Assembly (NCBI GenBank): GCA_934746785.1
Contig: CAKVFO010000013.1
Location: 1-34,337 of the forward strand
From: an uncultured Clostridium sp.
Lineage (GTDB): Bacteria > Bacillota > Clostridia > Clostridiales > Clostridiaceae
Length of the DNA: 34,337 bases
Direction of reading: 5' to 3'
Shown here: positions 8,725 through 17,534 of the stretch, in pieces
How positions within the stretch are numbered: position 1 is the first letter of the stretch
Layout: the number at the start of each line of letters is the position of its first letter
The notes under the pieces: model-generated
Databases searched by the model: none
The model's input: only the letters and a program-made list of their open reading frames with translations
Told to the model about the DNA's origin: nothing
Made by a program: the position numbers and the translations under genes

Positions 8725-9747
8725 TTAAATAATATATTTAATTACTCCATCTTTAAAAATTTCACCTATCTCCTTAGTGAAAAATTCCTTCATTTCATTT
8801 AATGACTCCTTAGGATAAACATACTTTCCATAGCCAAACTGACCATATTTATATTGTCTTTCTTCCTCATTCATTGGAAGTGTATTAAAAGGAAATACCT
8901 CAGTTATTATATTTTTAGCTCTTGGAGTAAACCTATGGGATATTACTTCAAAAGTTAATTCATGAAAAAGATTTGAAGGAAGTATATCTTTAAGATTAAT
9001 TAAAAGTTCTCTATAATCTTCTTTCCATCCATCATATAAAAACACAGGTGCAATTATAAAACCTAATGGATAGCCAGCTTCAGCTACTTTTTTAGCGGCT
9101 TCAAGTCTTAGACTTTTAGAAGCTGTTCTCTTTTCATAATCACTTATTACTTTATCAGTATTTATAGTAAACCTTATTTCAGTTTTATTATTATGATCAA
9201 GATTTAAAAGAGTATCCACATCACTATACTTAGATACAAATCTAAACCTTCCTAAATCATTATGAGCAAAGAAGTTAATAGTCTTTTCTAAAAGATGGGC
9301 ATAAGGCTCAACTGGTAATGGATCAGAAGTTGCAGAACCTTCAAATATAGTAACATCAGGTGCTCTCTCTAATATGTATTTCTGTGCCCTGTTCATAATA
9401 TCATCATAATTTGCATTAATTTTTACAAAAGGTCTGTCACCCATGTTAGTATTTAAATAGCAGTACTGACACTGGCCGGTGCATCCTGAAAGCAATGGCA
9501 GCTGATAATGTGCTGACGGTTTACAGCTCTGAAACTTTCCTACTTTTTTCACTCCAACTATTAATGTATTTTTTCCTTCTTTATAGTACTCTGCTATTCC
9601 CTCATTAGGTATGTAATTTTTGAATCTGTTATTTTTAGTCACAATAATTTCAATATTATTATCATTTTTAAAAAATTTATAAATATTATTACCTATTTCA
9701 TAATTAAGAGAATCGCTTTCAAATATAATTCTTTTTGGTATAAACAT
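8725..9747 (-). CDS. splB: Spore photoproduct lyase SplB (radical SAM)
   Basis: A 340-residue radical SAM protein of the spore photoproduct lyase family, which repairs the UV-induced thymine dimer of spore DNA on germination. The cluster motif is C89-TGQ-C93-QY-C96, the CX3CX2C typical of the family, followed by Y97. C-terminal family segments such as FEVISHRFTPRAK and YGKYVYPKE are present. The start is the ATG at 9745-9747 with GGGAGTG five bases upstream, in place of a longer frame lacking a ribosome binding site. Odd point: the family's hydrogen-donor Cys (Cys141 in Bacillus subtilis, in the segment ACTSD) aligns with Ala139 here (GSATSD). The only Cys residues in the protein are C75 and the three cluster ligands. 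It may be a clostridial variant with another radical-quenching route. Confidence 0.88.
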   Translation of the reverse strand: MFIPKRIIFESDSLNYEIGNNIYKFFKNDNNIEIIVTKNNRFKNYIPNEGIAEYYKEGKNTLIVGVKKVGKFQSCKPSAHYQLPLLSGCTGQCQYCYLNTNMGDRPFVKINANYDDIMNRAQKYILERAPDVTIFEGSATSDPLPVEPYAHLLEKTINFFAHNDLGRFRFVSKYSDVDTLLNLDHNNKTEIRFTINTDKVISDYEKRTASKSLRLEAAKKVAEAGYPLGFIIAPVFLYDGWKEDYRELLINLKDILPSNLFHELTFEVISHRFTPRAKNIITEVFPFNTLPMNEEERQYKYGQFGYGKYVYPKESLNEMKEFFTKEIGEIFKDGVIKYII

Positions 9748-9892
9748 AATTTCACTCCCTTCTTTTTTATTATTCGTGTAAAAAACCAATCCTATCCTTT
9801 AAATATTAAAAATTCTACACATTAGACAATGTATTTTTACTAATGTAAAATTCAAAATGAGATAGAAAATATTTTTACAACGGAGAAAACTT

Positions 9893-11221
9893 ATGGCTGA
9901 ACTAATAACGATTTTATTATTTTTATGTGGGCTTTTAGTAACAATAGTTACTAGTTCATCATCATTTATAGCATTAACTTTTGGACTGATATGTTTTATA
10001 TGTTATGCTCTCTACAAAAAGCATTCAATAAAAAACATATTAAAAATGTTATTAGATGGTGTGAAAACTGTTAAAATGCTCCTTTTAATTTTTGCATTCA
10101 TAGGAATGCTTACTGCAGTTTGGAGATCTGGAGGAACAATAGCATACATCATATATAATGCTGTAGAAATTATAAATCCAAAATACTTTATACTTTGTAC
10201 ATTTCTACTATGTTCTGTAATGTCATTTATAACTGGTACTTCTTTTGGTACAGTTGGTACTATGGGAGTTGTATGTATGACAATTGCAAAATCAATAGGA
10301 CTAAATCCAGTAATTGTGGGAGGAGCTGTACTTTCAGGTATCTACTTTGGAGACAGATGTTCACCTATGTCCTCTAGTGCACTTTTAGTTTGTGAAATTA
10401 CAGATACTGATATTTATAAGAATATAAAATTAATGATAAAAACATCTCTAGTACCATTTATATTAACCTGTGTATTTTATGTGTTTTTACCATCATCTTC
10501 AACAGAATCTATAGATATGAGATCTGTACAAATATATAATGATAACTTTAATTTATCAATTCTTACTTTAATACCAGCAGTTCTCATAATAATCTGTTCA
10601 ATATTTAAAGTAAATGTTAAATTAACTATGATAAGCAGTATATTAACAGGGATATTATCCTCTTTGTTTATTCAAAATATGTCTTTAGTTGAAACTGTAA
10701 AGTGTCTTTTATTTGGATATGAAAGTAAGAATTACGATATAGCACTTTTACTTAATGGAGGCGGTATATTTTCAATGATTGATGTTGCCTTAATAGTAAT
10801 GATATCTTCAACATACTTTACAATTTTTAATGAGACAGGACTATTAAATAATTTAAAAGATGGTATAACGAAAATGTCAACAATAATTACTCCTTTTGGA
10901 GCTGTTTTAGTAACTGGCCTTCTTACAAATGTTTTAAGTTGTAACCAAACCCTTGCAACTCTTTTAACATGTCAAATGAATGATGAAGTTATAACAGATA
11001 AGCAGGAAATGGCAATTGCTCTTGAAAATACAGCAGTTATAATATGTGCTTTAGTACCATGGAGTATAGCTGCAGCAGTTCCTTTAGCTACTATAGGAGC
11101 GCCATCTGCTTCACTTTTATATACCTTTTATTTATACTTAATTCCACTATGGAATTTTCTTGTTGGAGTAGTTAAAACAGTAAAAAATAATAGTGAAGAA
11201 AAATTAGCATACTCTAATTAG
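9893..11221 (+). CDS. nhaC: Na+/H+ antiporter, NhaC family
   Basis: A 442-residue polytopic membrane protein with about eleven to twelve hydrophobic segments. The central segment GTSFGTVGTMG (about 115-125) followed by GDRCSPMSSS (about 152-161) is the conserved core of the NhaC group of the ion transporter superfamily, and its second-half counterpart includes LTNVLSCNQTLATLL. By family it exchanges cytoplasmic Na+ for protons or, in some members, dicarboxylates or amino acids, so the exact substrate is not certain. ATG start with CGGAG seven bases upstream. It is transcribed alone, followed by a strong hairpin at 11238-11269. Confidence 0.85.
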   Translation: MAELITILLFLCGLLVTIVTSSSSFIALTFGLICFICYALYKKHSIKNILKMLLDGVKTVKMLLLIFAFIGMLTAVWRSGGTIAYIIYNAVEIINPKYFILCTFLLCSVMSFITGTSFGTVGTMGVVCMTIAKSIGLNPVIVGGAVLSGIYFGDRCSPMSSSALLVCEITDTDIYKNIKLMIKTSLVPFILTCVFYVFLPSSSTESIDMRSVQIYNDNFNLSILTLIPAVLIIICSIFKVNVKLTMISSILTGILSSLFIQNMSLVETVKCLLFGYESKNYDIALLLNGGGIFSMIDVALIVMISSTYFTIFNETGLLNNLKDGITKMSTIITPFGAVLVTGLLTNVLSCNQTLATLLTCQMNDEVITDKQEMAIALENTAVIICALVPWSIAAAVPLATIGAPSASLLYTFYLYLIPLWNFLVGVVKTVKNNSEEKLAYSN

Positions 11222-11237
11222 TACTTAATTATCAAAC

Positions 11238-11269
11238 AAAAGGGGCGTCCATGCAGGACGTCCCCTTTT
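11238..11269. terminator. Strong G+C-rich terminator after nhaC
   Basis: Arms AAAAGGGGCGTCC and GGACGTCCCCTTTT pair around the loop ATGCA with a single bulged base. A run of A before and T after makes it usable on both strands, for nhaC from the left and the TPR gene remnant from the right. Its GGGG/CCCC arms resemble the other long terminators in this window. Confidence 0.8.
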
Positions 11270-11690
11270 CACTTCTTACAAAACTGTAAGAATATAAATA
11301 AGAAGATATTAAGTATTATCAAAAACCATAAAATAGTATTAAACGTTACTCTTTTAAAATCTTTCTTTTCTTAAAAATACAGCTGCTTCTATACTTTATA
11401 TATAAATAAATAATCCTTATAGCAGGAAATCTGCTCTTTTTTGATATTTTAATCAAAGGAATAGACGCATTACTAAAATCTCTTTTCTCACACTGATCCA
11501 AAGCTAAATAATAATCTAAAAAGAAACTTTTATCCTGAAATAAAACATCTAAATAATTGTAAGCATCATAATTCTTATCAAGATTATAACTTGCCTTAAA
11601 ATATTCCTTAGCTGATTTAAAATTTCCCTTCCTATAATTTAATAAAGCTAAGGTATTTAATATTTCATTCAAACTATAGCTAATTTTCAT
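11269..11690 (-). pseudogene. TPR protein with C-terminal membrane anchor, frameshifted
   Basis: The open part (11346-11690, 114 codons) starts at an ATG overlapping the stop of the Hsp70-like gene (ATGA). It contains a tetratricopeptide-like pair of helices (LNYRKGNFKSAKEYFKASYN). It stops after KKRKILKE. In the next frame, beginning at the same A-rich stretch near 11360, the sequence continues to a stop at 11269-11271 and encodes a strongly hydrophobic helix ending in a positive tail (WFLIILNIFLFIFL then CKK). This is best read as one gene with a frameshift that separates a soluble TPR domain from its tail anchor. It closes a decayed chaperone operon. The exact frameshift base cannot be fixed, and a sequencing error in the A run is possible. 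Confidence 0.55.
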
Positions 11691-13107
11691 TCCTCAACTC
11701 CCATAAGTCTAAGGATTTCATGTTCCATTTCCCTGCGTTTTTCAAAATCATTTATCTTTACTGAAGTTAAAATAATCTGAAGGTCTTGTCTAACATTAGC
11801 TTGAATATCTAAGTCAAATTTATCTAATTCCTTATTTATATATTTTGATAAATAACTTATTTCAGTATATATTGTAGAATAATCTTCCTCATCCTCTTCT
11901 TTATCCTCTTTTATTTCTTCACTTTTTCCTCTATTAATTTGTATAACATTTTTTTCTCCTGTGCTTAAAATCTTAACTTATACATCTAAAATTCCATTTA
12001 AATCATATTCAAAGGTAATGTCTAAAATTTCTTTTCCTTTTGGCCCCTTTGGTATATCTTTAACTATAATGCTATCTAGCATCACATTTTTTTTAGCTAT
12101 ATACTCCTCCAAATACTTCAACACCTAAAGTATGACTACAGGCATCTGTAACTATAATACTTCTTTCTTTTTCTATGGCACTATTTTTTATAGCACATCC
12201 TAAAGCTGCACCTATTGCCACTGTTTCATCTATAATATCTTCTGTTTTTCTAACTATACCGCTTATTAAGCCCTTTAAATCCTCCTGAGTAATATTTATA
12301 TTTAAATCCACTGGATTATTATCCTCATTCTTAGTTATATAAGGTATAATTATATCCCAGGAACTTTGATAAGATAGATTTTTCTTACACTCTTCACTAG
12401 CATTTTTTAATGCTGATAATATTCTAAGATCTTTTATATCAAGTGTTATTTTATTAATTTCATAAAATCTCTTTAAAATGTAATTCATTATTTCATTATC
12501 AATATCTTTTCCACCTAGGCTATCTCCTCTGCTTGCCATTACATCTAAAACCCCATTAAAAAGTTCTAATATAGTAACATCAATAGTTCCACCGCCAAAA
12601 TCATAAACTAATATCTTCATATTTGCATCCATATTATTAATGCCATAAGCAATTGCTGCAGCCGTTGGTTCATTTATAATTCTTTCAACCTTTAATCCAG
12701 CAAGACTTGCCGCTTCTTTTGTTCTCTTTCTTTCAATATCATTAAAATTAGCTGGTACGGTAATTACGGCTCACTTACTTCTTCTCCTAAGTAAAATTCA
12801 GCTGCCTTTTTAACTTTTTTTAGTATCATTGCAGATATTTCTACAGCTGTATACTCCTTCTCATCAATAATTATATTTTCATCTTTTCCTATAAGTTTTT
12901 TACTTCAATAACAGTGTTCTCAGGTTTAATGACCATTTGATTTTTAGCTTTAATCCCCACTTTTACCTCATCATTTTCAATAAGTACAACTGAAGGTATA
13001 ACAGTACTGTCACCTTCTTCAAGATTCTTAATCATTTCTACTTTATTATTTTTATAAAAAGCTGCCTCTGTTGTTGTTGTTCCTAAATCAATACCTATTA
13101 AACTCAT
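11687..13107 (-). pseudogene. Hsp70/DnaK-like chaperone, broken by frameshifts and deletions
   Basis: Clear Hsp70 ATPase signatures lie in several frames: IGIDLGTTTTEAAFY at the start, TVPANF and EPTAAAIAYG near 12660-12770, DFGGGTIDVTILE near 12590, and VAIGAALG near 12220. Lesions in order: loss of one A in an A run near 12897 (A7 expected, A6 present), one base lost near 12770, an in-frame deletion that removes the LVGGSTRIP region between DIIDET and VAIGAALG, a frame-breaking deletion near 12093 that removes the first half of the substrate-binding domain, and an in-frame TAA at 11978-11980. The last frame ends at 11687 in an acidic helical tail. The start keeps a GGAGG site and overlaps the GrpE-like remnant by 20 bases. 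It is not the housekeeping dnaK but a paralogue, and cannot make a working chaperone. Confidence 0.85.
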
Positions 13108-13387
13108 TATTTTCCTCCAAATTATTATTGACTATTATGACTTTTGCATATCTAAATACTTTGTCCTTATATAGGTACCCATGTTTTATCACTCTTAATA
13201 TTTCATTATTACACATTTCAGTTTCTCTTCTATAGCCAATACATTCATGATAATTTTCATTAAAAAGCTCACCTTTCTCTCCTGTTCTTTTTACTTTCAT
13301 ATTCTCTAATTCCCTATTTATAATCTTAATTGAAGCTTCTATACTCTTTATCATTCCTTGATTTTCATTGATGGTGTAAAAGTAATC
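13088..13387 (-). pseudogene. GrpE-like nucleotide exchange factor, C-terminal remnant
   Basis: The open frame covers about 99 codons with a possible ATG at 13354, but no normal ribosome binding site. The C-terminal part matches the end of GrpE: GELFNENYHECIGYR corresponds to the conserved FDPNxHEA segment, and VIKHGYLYKDKVFRYAKVIIV to the VLxxGYKxxDRVLRPAxVxV strand. The long N-terminal dimerisation helix of GrpE (about 80-100 residues) is absent; the frame ends at a stop 17 bases beyond the upstream gene's terminator. The gene thus seems to have lost its N-terminus and promoter by deletion. It overlaps the Hsp70-like start, as expected for a co-chaperone pair. Confidence 0.65.
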
Positions 13388-13400
13388 TTAAGTTAAATTC

Positions 13401-13439
13401 AAAAGGACTACTCTATTATACTGAGCAGTCCTGCCTTTT
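13401..13439 (-). terminator. Terminator after the 77-codon gene
   Basis: On the minus strand GGACTGCTC pairs with GAGTAGTCC (one G-U) around AGTATAATA, flanked by AAAAGG and a UUUU run. It directly follows the stop at 13442 and precedes the truncated GrpE-like frame, so the remnants downstream are cut off from this gene's transcription. Confidence 0.75.
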
Positions 13440-13441
13440 AT

Positions 13442-13672
13442 TTAGTTATTCAATAAAACAAAAATCTGCTGAACAATATCCTTAGCTTGATTTGGCAATT
13501 TTTCTATAGCCTTCTGCCTCTTCTTGTCATCATTCATCTGAGCTATCCTTAGTACCTCATTTTTGAGCCCTGGTATAGCATTAAGTTGTGCTACAAGTGC
13601 ATTAAACTGCTGTGCAAACTTAGGGTCCTTCATTCTATTTTGAATCATCATAATGAATTCATAACCATTCAT
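13442..13672 (-). CDS. Small conserved clostridial protein, helical
   Basis: A 76-residue protein that I do not recognise by name. It is helical and Gln/Asn-rich (QNRMKDPKFAQQFNALVAQLNAIPG, of which the middle is a likely amphipathic helix), with no signal peptide or membrane span. The ATG at 13670-13672 follows GGAGGT by nine bases; a TTG just before it is closer to optimal spacing and may also serve. It has its own terminator and is divergent from the ClC gene, sharing the intergenic region with the inverted repeat at 13728-13791. Confidence 0.6.
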   Translation of the reverse strand: MNGYEFIMMIQNRMKDPKFAQQFNALVAQLNAIPGLKNEVLRIAQMNDDKKRQKAIEKLPNQAKDIVQQIFVLLNN

Positions 13673-13727
13673 CAACTCTAGACCTCCAGAGATTCAATTT
13701 TACTTTATACTATTCTTTTTTCTTTAT

Positions 13728-13791
13728 AAATGTGATAATTAAAGCCTACTAAATTGTTAGAATATACAAACATTTAAAATTTATCACATTT
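13728..13791. repeat. Perfect 11-bp inverted repeat between divergent genes
   Basis: AAATGTGATAA (13728-13738) and TTATCACATTT (13781-13791) are exact inverse copies 42 bases apart, between the small gene at 13672 and the ClC gene at 13822. The half-sites contain TGTGA/TCACA. A TATAAT at 13797-13802 just after the right arm may be the -10 box of the ClC promoter. A looped operator is possible but unproven. Confidence 0.4.
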
Positions 13792-13821
13792 TAGTTTATA
13801 ATAAAAAGTGAGGTGAAAATT

Positions 13822-15378
13822 ATGGAGAATAATTTAGATATATTAACACAAGGTGAATCTAAAAAAGTAAAGCTTGTATTAAAATGCTTTATCATAGGAG
13901 TCATTGCCTCTGTAGTAACTGTATTATACAGATTTGCTCTTGCTAAAGCTGAGAATTTTTCATTTTCAATGTACAGTTATGTAACAGAAAATATATGGTC
14001 TATTCCCTTACTTTTTATAGGTCTTGGAATAACAGGTTTCATAGTTGGTAAAGTAATTGAAATTGAACCATTTTCAAGTGGCAGTGGTATTCCTCAAGTA
14101 AAAGCTATAATGGGAGGCTACTTAAAAGAGAACCCTATTTCAGTAATAATTGCTAAATTTGCAGGCGGAATCCTAGCTATCTTATCTGGTCTTTCTTTAG
14201 GACGTGAAGGCCCATCTGTTCAGTTAGGTGCCTGTGTTGGTGATTATGTTAGTAAAAAGTTTAAAAGTTCAAAGCTTGAAAGAAGACTATTGATGTCTAG
14301 TGGTGCATCAGCAGGCTTATCAGCTGCATTTAATGCGCCTTTAGCTGGTGCCTTATTCTCACTTGAAGAAATCTATAAATATATTTCTCCTTTAGTACTT
14401 TTATCAACTTTAACAGCTGCCGTAACTTCTGATTTTATTTCAAAGGAATTCTTTGGATTAAATCCAGTATTTGATTTTAGTAAAGCAAAATCAATTCCAC
14501 TAAGTAATTACTGGCTTCTTATAATTCTCGGCGTAATACTTGGAACTTTTGGAGTATTTTATAACTGGCTTACTTTAAAATGTCAAAAGCTTTATGGCAA
14601 ATTCAAAGTAAAACAATCTATAAAAATGATATTTCCATTTTTAATAGCAGGTATTGTTGGTTTAACTTTTCCTGTTGTATTATGTGGCGGCCATGCAGTA
14701 ATTGAAGAACTTACTTTAGAAAAATCCTTAGGAATTTTATTTGCAATGCTTATTTGTAAATTCCTATACTCAATTTTTTGTTTTGGTTCAGGAGCACCAG
14801 GTGGAATCTTCTTCCCACTTCTTATAATAGGTGCAAGTATTGGCGCTATCTTTGGGCATGCTGCTATTAATTATTTAGGAGTATCACCAGATTACTTTAA
14901 CAACTTTGTAATAATATCCATGGCAGGCTATTTTACAGCAATAGTTAGAGCTCCTATTACTGGTATTATTCTAATTACAGAAATGACAAGTTCATTAAAT
15001 CACTTATTATCTTTAACTATTGTATGTGTTATTTCTTACATAACTGCTGACCTTTTTAAGTCAAACCCTATATATGATTCTTTACTTGATAATTTACTTT
15101 TAAAGAATAATGTAAAAGTAGATAATGCAGGTAAACATAGCAGTAAGAAAATAATTATTTCAAATACAGTACACTTTGGATCAACAATTGATAACAAATT
15201 TATTAAGGATATAGACTTCCCTCATGATACATTAATAGTATCTATAAAAAGAGGTACTGATTCCTTTGTTCCAAATGGAAGTACATTAATTAAAGCTGGA
15301 GATGAAATTCTAACCATGGCAGATGAAGGCTGTGAATGGCCGGTTCGTGAAGAACTAGATGAGTTAACAACTTTGTAA
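13822..15378 (+). CDS. ClC-family chloride channel or Cl-/H+ antiporter with TrkA-C domain
   Basis: A 518-residue membrane protein with the three ClC selectivity motifs: GSGIPQ (87-92), GREGP (127-131) and GGIFFP in the sequence GAPGGIFFPLL. E129 in GREGP is the gating glutamate. After the last membrane helix comes a cytoplasmic tail whose final 70 residues (FIKDIDFPHDTLIVSIKRG and LIKAGDEILTM) form a TrkA-C/RCK_C ligand-binding domain, found in a subset of bacterial ClC proteins. The start is the ATG at 13822 with GAGGTG six bases upstream; the GTG inside that site is not a likely start. It moves chloride (or fluoride in some relatives) across the membrane, perhaps in acid response. The last codons overlap a 29-bp sequence repeated at 30523. 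Confidence 0.9.
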   Translation: MENNLDILTQGESKKVKLVLKCFIIGVIASVVTVLYRFALAKAENFSFSMYSYVTENIWSIPLLFIGLGITGFIVGKVIEIEPFSSGSGIPQVKAIMGGYLKENPISVIIAKFAGGILAILSGLSLGREGPSVQLGACVGDYVSKKFKSSKLERRLLMSSGASAGLSAAFNAPLAGALFSLEEIYKYISPLVLLSTLTAAVTSDFISKEFFGLNPVFDFSKAKSIPLSNYWLLIILGVILGTFGVFYNWLTLKCQKLYGKFKVKQSIKMIFPFLIAGIVGLTFPVVLCGGHAVIEELTLEKSLGILFAMLICKFLYSIFCFGSGAPGGIFFPLLIIGASIGAIFGHAAINYLGVSPDYFNNFVIISMAGYFTAIVRAPITGIILITEMTSSLNHLLSLTIVCVISYITADLFKSNPIYDSLLDNLLLKNNVKVDNAGKHSSKKIIISNTVHFGSTIDNKFIKDIDFPHDTLIVSIKRGTDSFVPNGSTLIKAGDEILTMADEGCEWPVREELDELTTL

Positions 15379-15467
15379 GCCATGCAAAAGGTTCTAAAAT
15401 CAAAATAATTTCCCATTAAAATACAATTTAATTATTTTGCTTTTCGGTTCTTTTGCGGCCTACAATT
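15369..15467. repeat. Imperfect inverted repeat, first copy of a 29-bp dispersed sequence
   Basis: Arms of about 30 bases (15379-15410 and 15430-15459) pair imperfectly: GCC-GCAAAAG-TTC-AAA on the left answers to its inverse on the right, extended outward by TTTGTAA against TTGTAG. The outer left part (15369-15397) recurs at 30523-30551 with 27 of 29 bases identical. It overlaps the ClC stop codon. No U run follows, so it is not a classic terminator. A decayed small non-autonomous transposable element is one reading. Confidence 0.5.
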
Positions 15468-15558
15468 ATTTTTTAACGTATTGGAAAGCTTGCATATCAG
15501 AAGGTCAGTAATAATCAGCACTCCCTTTCAAAAAAAGTTTGAATTTCCTATATGTTAA
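15468..15558. other. Intergenic stretch with no gene seen
   Basis: Between the inverted repeat and the next hairpin no open frame with a ribosome binding site, promoter or known RNA could be supported on either strand. Confidence 0.5.
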
Positions 15559-15633
15559 AAAGAGGACTGTATTAAAATAGATACCTAACCACAAGGATAT
15601 TCTGATAAATACTTTTTGATACAGTCCCCTTAT
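15559..15633. terminator. Long-loop terminator between ClC and GH13 genes
   Basis: Left arm AAGAGGACTGTATTAAAA and right arm TTTTGATACAGTCCCCTT pair over about 18 bases with two wobbles, around a loop of some 35 bases. It lies between convergent genes and can serve either. The right arm repeats the TTTTTGATAC plus GTCCC core of the 3871-3936 terminator. Confidence 0.65.
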
Positions 15634-15669
15634 TATATAAATATTACCTGAAAACTTTCATCCCCTTAA

Positions 15670-17424
15670 TTACTTAATTAGATATATAACTAATCCTCCT
15701 GCTTCTAAAATATTCTCATTATACTTCCTGCTAAATAGTACATTAGATATATCTAAAGCCTTTATGTCTTTTCCTTCACAATTTATTAAAACACCTATCT
15801 TTTCATTTATACCTTTAGCTGACTTTTCATAATGAATAAGTCTTGATGAAGTATTAAGCCAATTTATCTTTCTTCCCTTACACTGACTATAAGTATTTCT
15901 AACATTTATTAACTTTTTAACATCAACTAAAATATCATCATACTTACCCTTTTCAATATCATCCCATGGCATACACTTTCTATTTAAAGGATCTCTATCC
16001 CCTGTCATGGCAATTTCAGTTCCATAATAAATTGAAGGAGAACCTTCCATAGTTAATAAGAAACATAACTCTTGGAAAAATACATCTAAATTCTCATTGC
16101 ATCTTGAGAATACTCTTCCTATATCATGAGAATCCAATAGATTAAATAAAACTCTATTAATAGGTTCTTTATACATTGAATAACATCTATTAACTGCATA
16201 CATTAAATCCTTTGAAGTAGTCTTTTCATCTATCCAGAAGTTATTAATACTATCAACAAGCGGATAATTCATAACAGAATCATACTCATCTCCTTGAAGA
16301 AACTGAACGGAATCCTGCCATACCTCACCTAGTATGAATAAATCCTTTTTAACCTTCTTAAGTTCCTGTCTTATTTTCTTAATAAAGTAATGAGAAATTT
16401 CATCACCTACATCAAAACGTATACCATCGATATCCCAAGTCTCAACCCAGTACTTTAATACATCTATAAAATAATTAACTACCTCTTCATTATTAGTATT
16501 TAATCTTGGCATCTTCTTATCATAAGAAAAAGATTCATACTCCCCATTTTTAGTATTTTCTAAATCTTTATTAACAGGAAGTTTATTTACAAAATACCAA
16601 TTAAAATACTTTGATTTATCACCCTTTTCTAATACATCCTGCCAAGCAAAAAACTCCTCAGAAGAATGATTTAAAACAGCATCTACCATTATCCTTATTC
16701 CTAAATTATGAGCCTTTTTAACAAGCCTTATCATATCTTCATTATCTCCAAAATCACTATCTATTTTATAGTAATCTCTAACACTATACTTATGAGAACT
16801 TGGTGAATCCATAATTGGATTTAAATAAATACCGCTTACACCTAAATCTTTTAAATACTCAAGCTTTTCTTCAATGCCCTTAATATCTCCACCATAAAAA
16901 TCAAAATATCCTATAGAATCTTCCATCTTCCAATCCTTTATTTTTCTACTCCTTAGAAGATTACTTCCTTTATTAAATCTATCAGGCATAATCTGATACC
17001 ATACTACATCTTTAACCCATTCTGGTGCTTTATATATATCAAAGTAATTTATATAAGGGAATTTGAAATATTGATACATTCTTCCCTTAACACATAGCTC
17101 CTCCTCTGTATAAAAATCATCCTCTAAATAAAATACCCTTTCATCATTACTGAAAATTTCAAAATAATACTGTTCTCTCTTAAACCTTGGTTTTAACTTG
17201 ATTGTATATATATAAGAATATTTCAACTCAAATACCTTAATCATTTCATCTTTTTCAGCCATCCAATAAGGTTTATCACCTATACTTTCATCGTAAGGAT
17301 CACCATGAATTATATTTATTTTAGTAACATCTTTCCCTGTTTTTATATTAACCACTATTTCCTCTTCATTAATAGCATAACAATTATTAAAATCTCCTCT
17401 ATGATATATATTTCCTAAATTCAT
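15670..17424 (-). CDS. GH13 alpha-glucan hydrolase (cyclomaltodextrinase/neopullulanase type)
   Basis: A 584-residue alpha-amylase-family enzyme without signal peptide, so cytoplasmic. Residues 1-120 form a CBM34-like beta domain, followed by YQIMPDRF (143-150), which is typical of the cyclomaltodextrinase/neopullulanase/maltogenic amylase group. Conserved regions: DAVLNH (248-253), GIRFDVGDE with nucleophile D338, acid/base E367 in ILGEVWQ, and H433-D434 in LLDSHDIGR. It would cut alpha-1,4 (and perhaps alpha-1,6) links in maltodextrins, cyclodextrins or pullulan fragments. Start ATG with GGAGGAG. It is divergent from an AraC-family regulator that is the likely regulator of this gene. Length and all catalytic residues are normal; subgroup specificity cannot be settled here. 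Confidence 0.9.
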   Translation of the reverse strand: MNLGNIYHRGDFNNCYAINEEEIVVNIKTGKDVTKINIIHGDPYDESIGDKPYWMAEKDEMIKVFELKYSYIYTIKLKPRFKREQYYFEIFSNDERVFYLEDDFYTEEELCVKGRMYQYFKFPYINYFDIYKAPEWVKDVVWYQIMPDRFNKGSNLLRSRKIKDWKMEDSIGYFDFYGGDIKGIEEKLEYLKDLGVSGIYLNPIMDSPSSHKYSVRDYYKIDSDFGDNEDMIRLVKKAHNLGIRIMVDAVLNHSSEEFFAWQDVLEKGDKSKYFNWYFVNKLPVNKDLENTKNGEYESFSYDKKMPRLNTNNEEVVNYFIDVLKYWVETWDIDGIRFDVGDEISHYFIKKIRQELKKVKKDLFILGEVWQDSVQFLQGDEYDSVMNYPLVDSINNFWIDEKTTSKDLMYAVNRCYSMYKEPINRVLFNLLDSHDIGRVFSRCNENLDVFFQELCFLLTMEGSPSIYYGTEIAMTGDRDPLNRKCMPWDDIEKGKYDDILVDVKKLINVRNTYSQCKGRKINWLNTSSRLIHYEKSAKGINEKIGVLINCEGKDIKALDISNVLFSRKYNENILEAGGLVIYLIK

Positions 17425-17534
17425 ACTTTTCTCCTCCCTTCTATAGTTGCATTATACTATGGAGAATCTTATAATACTTGTATTGAACTACTAAATTTAT
17501 AACACAAAACTATTATTTTATAGGAGTATATCAT

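Noticed and set aside
12093..13354. Three or four separate small proteins in the chaperone region
   Set aside because: Their sequences are consecutive parts of GrpE and Hsp70 in different frames, so they are pieces of broken genes.
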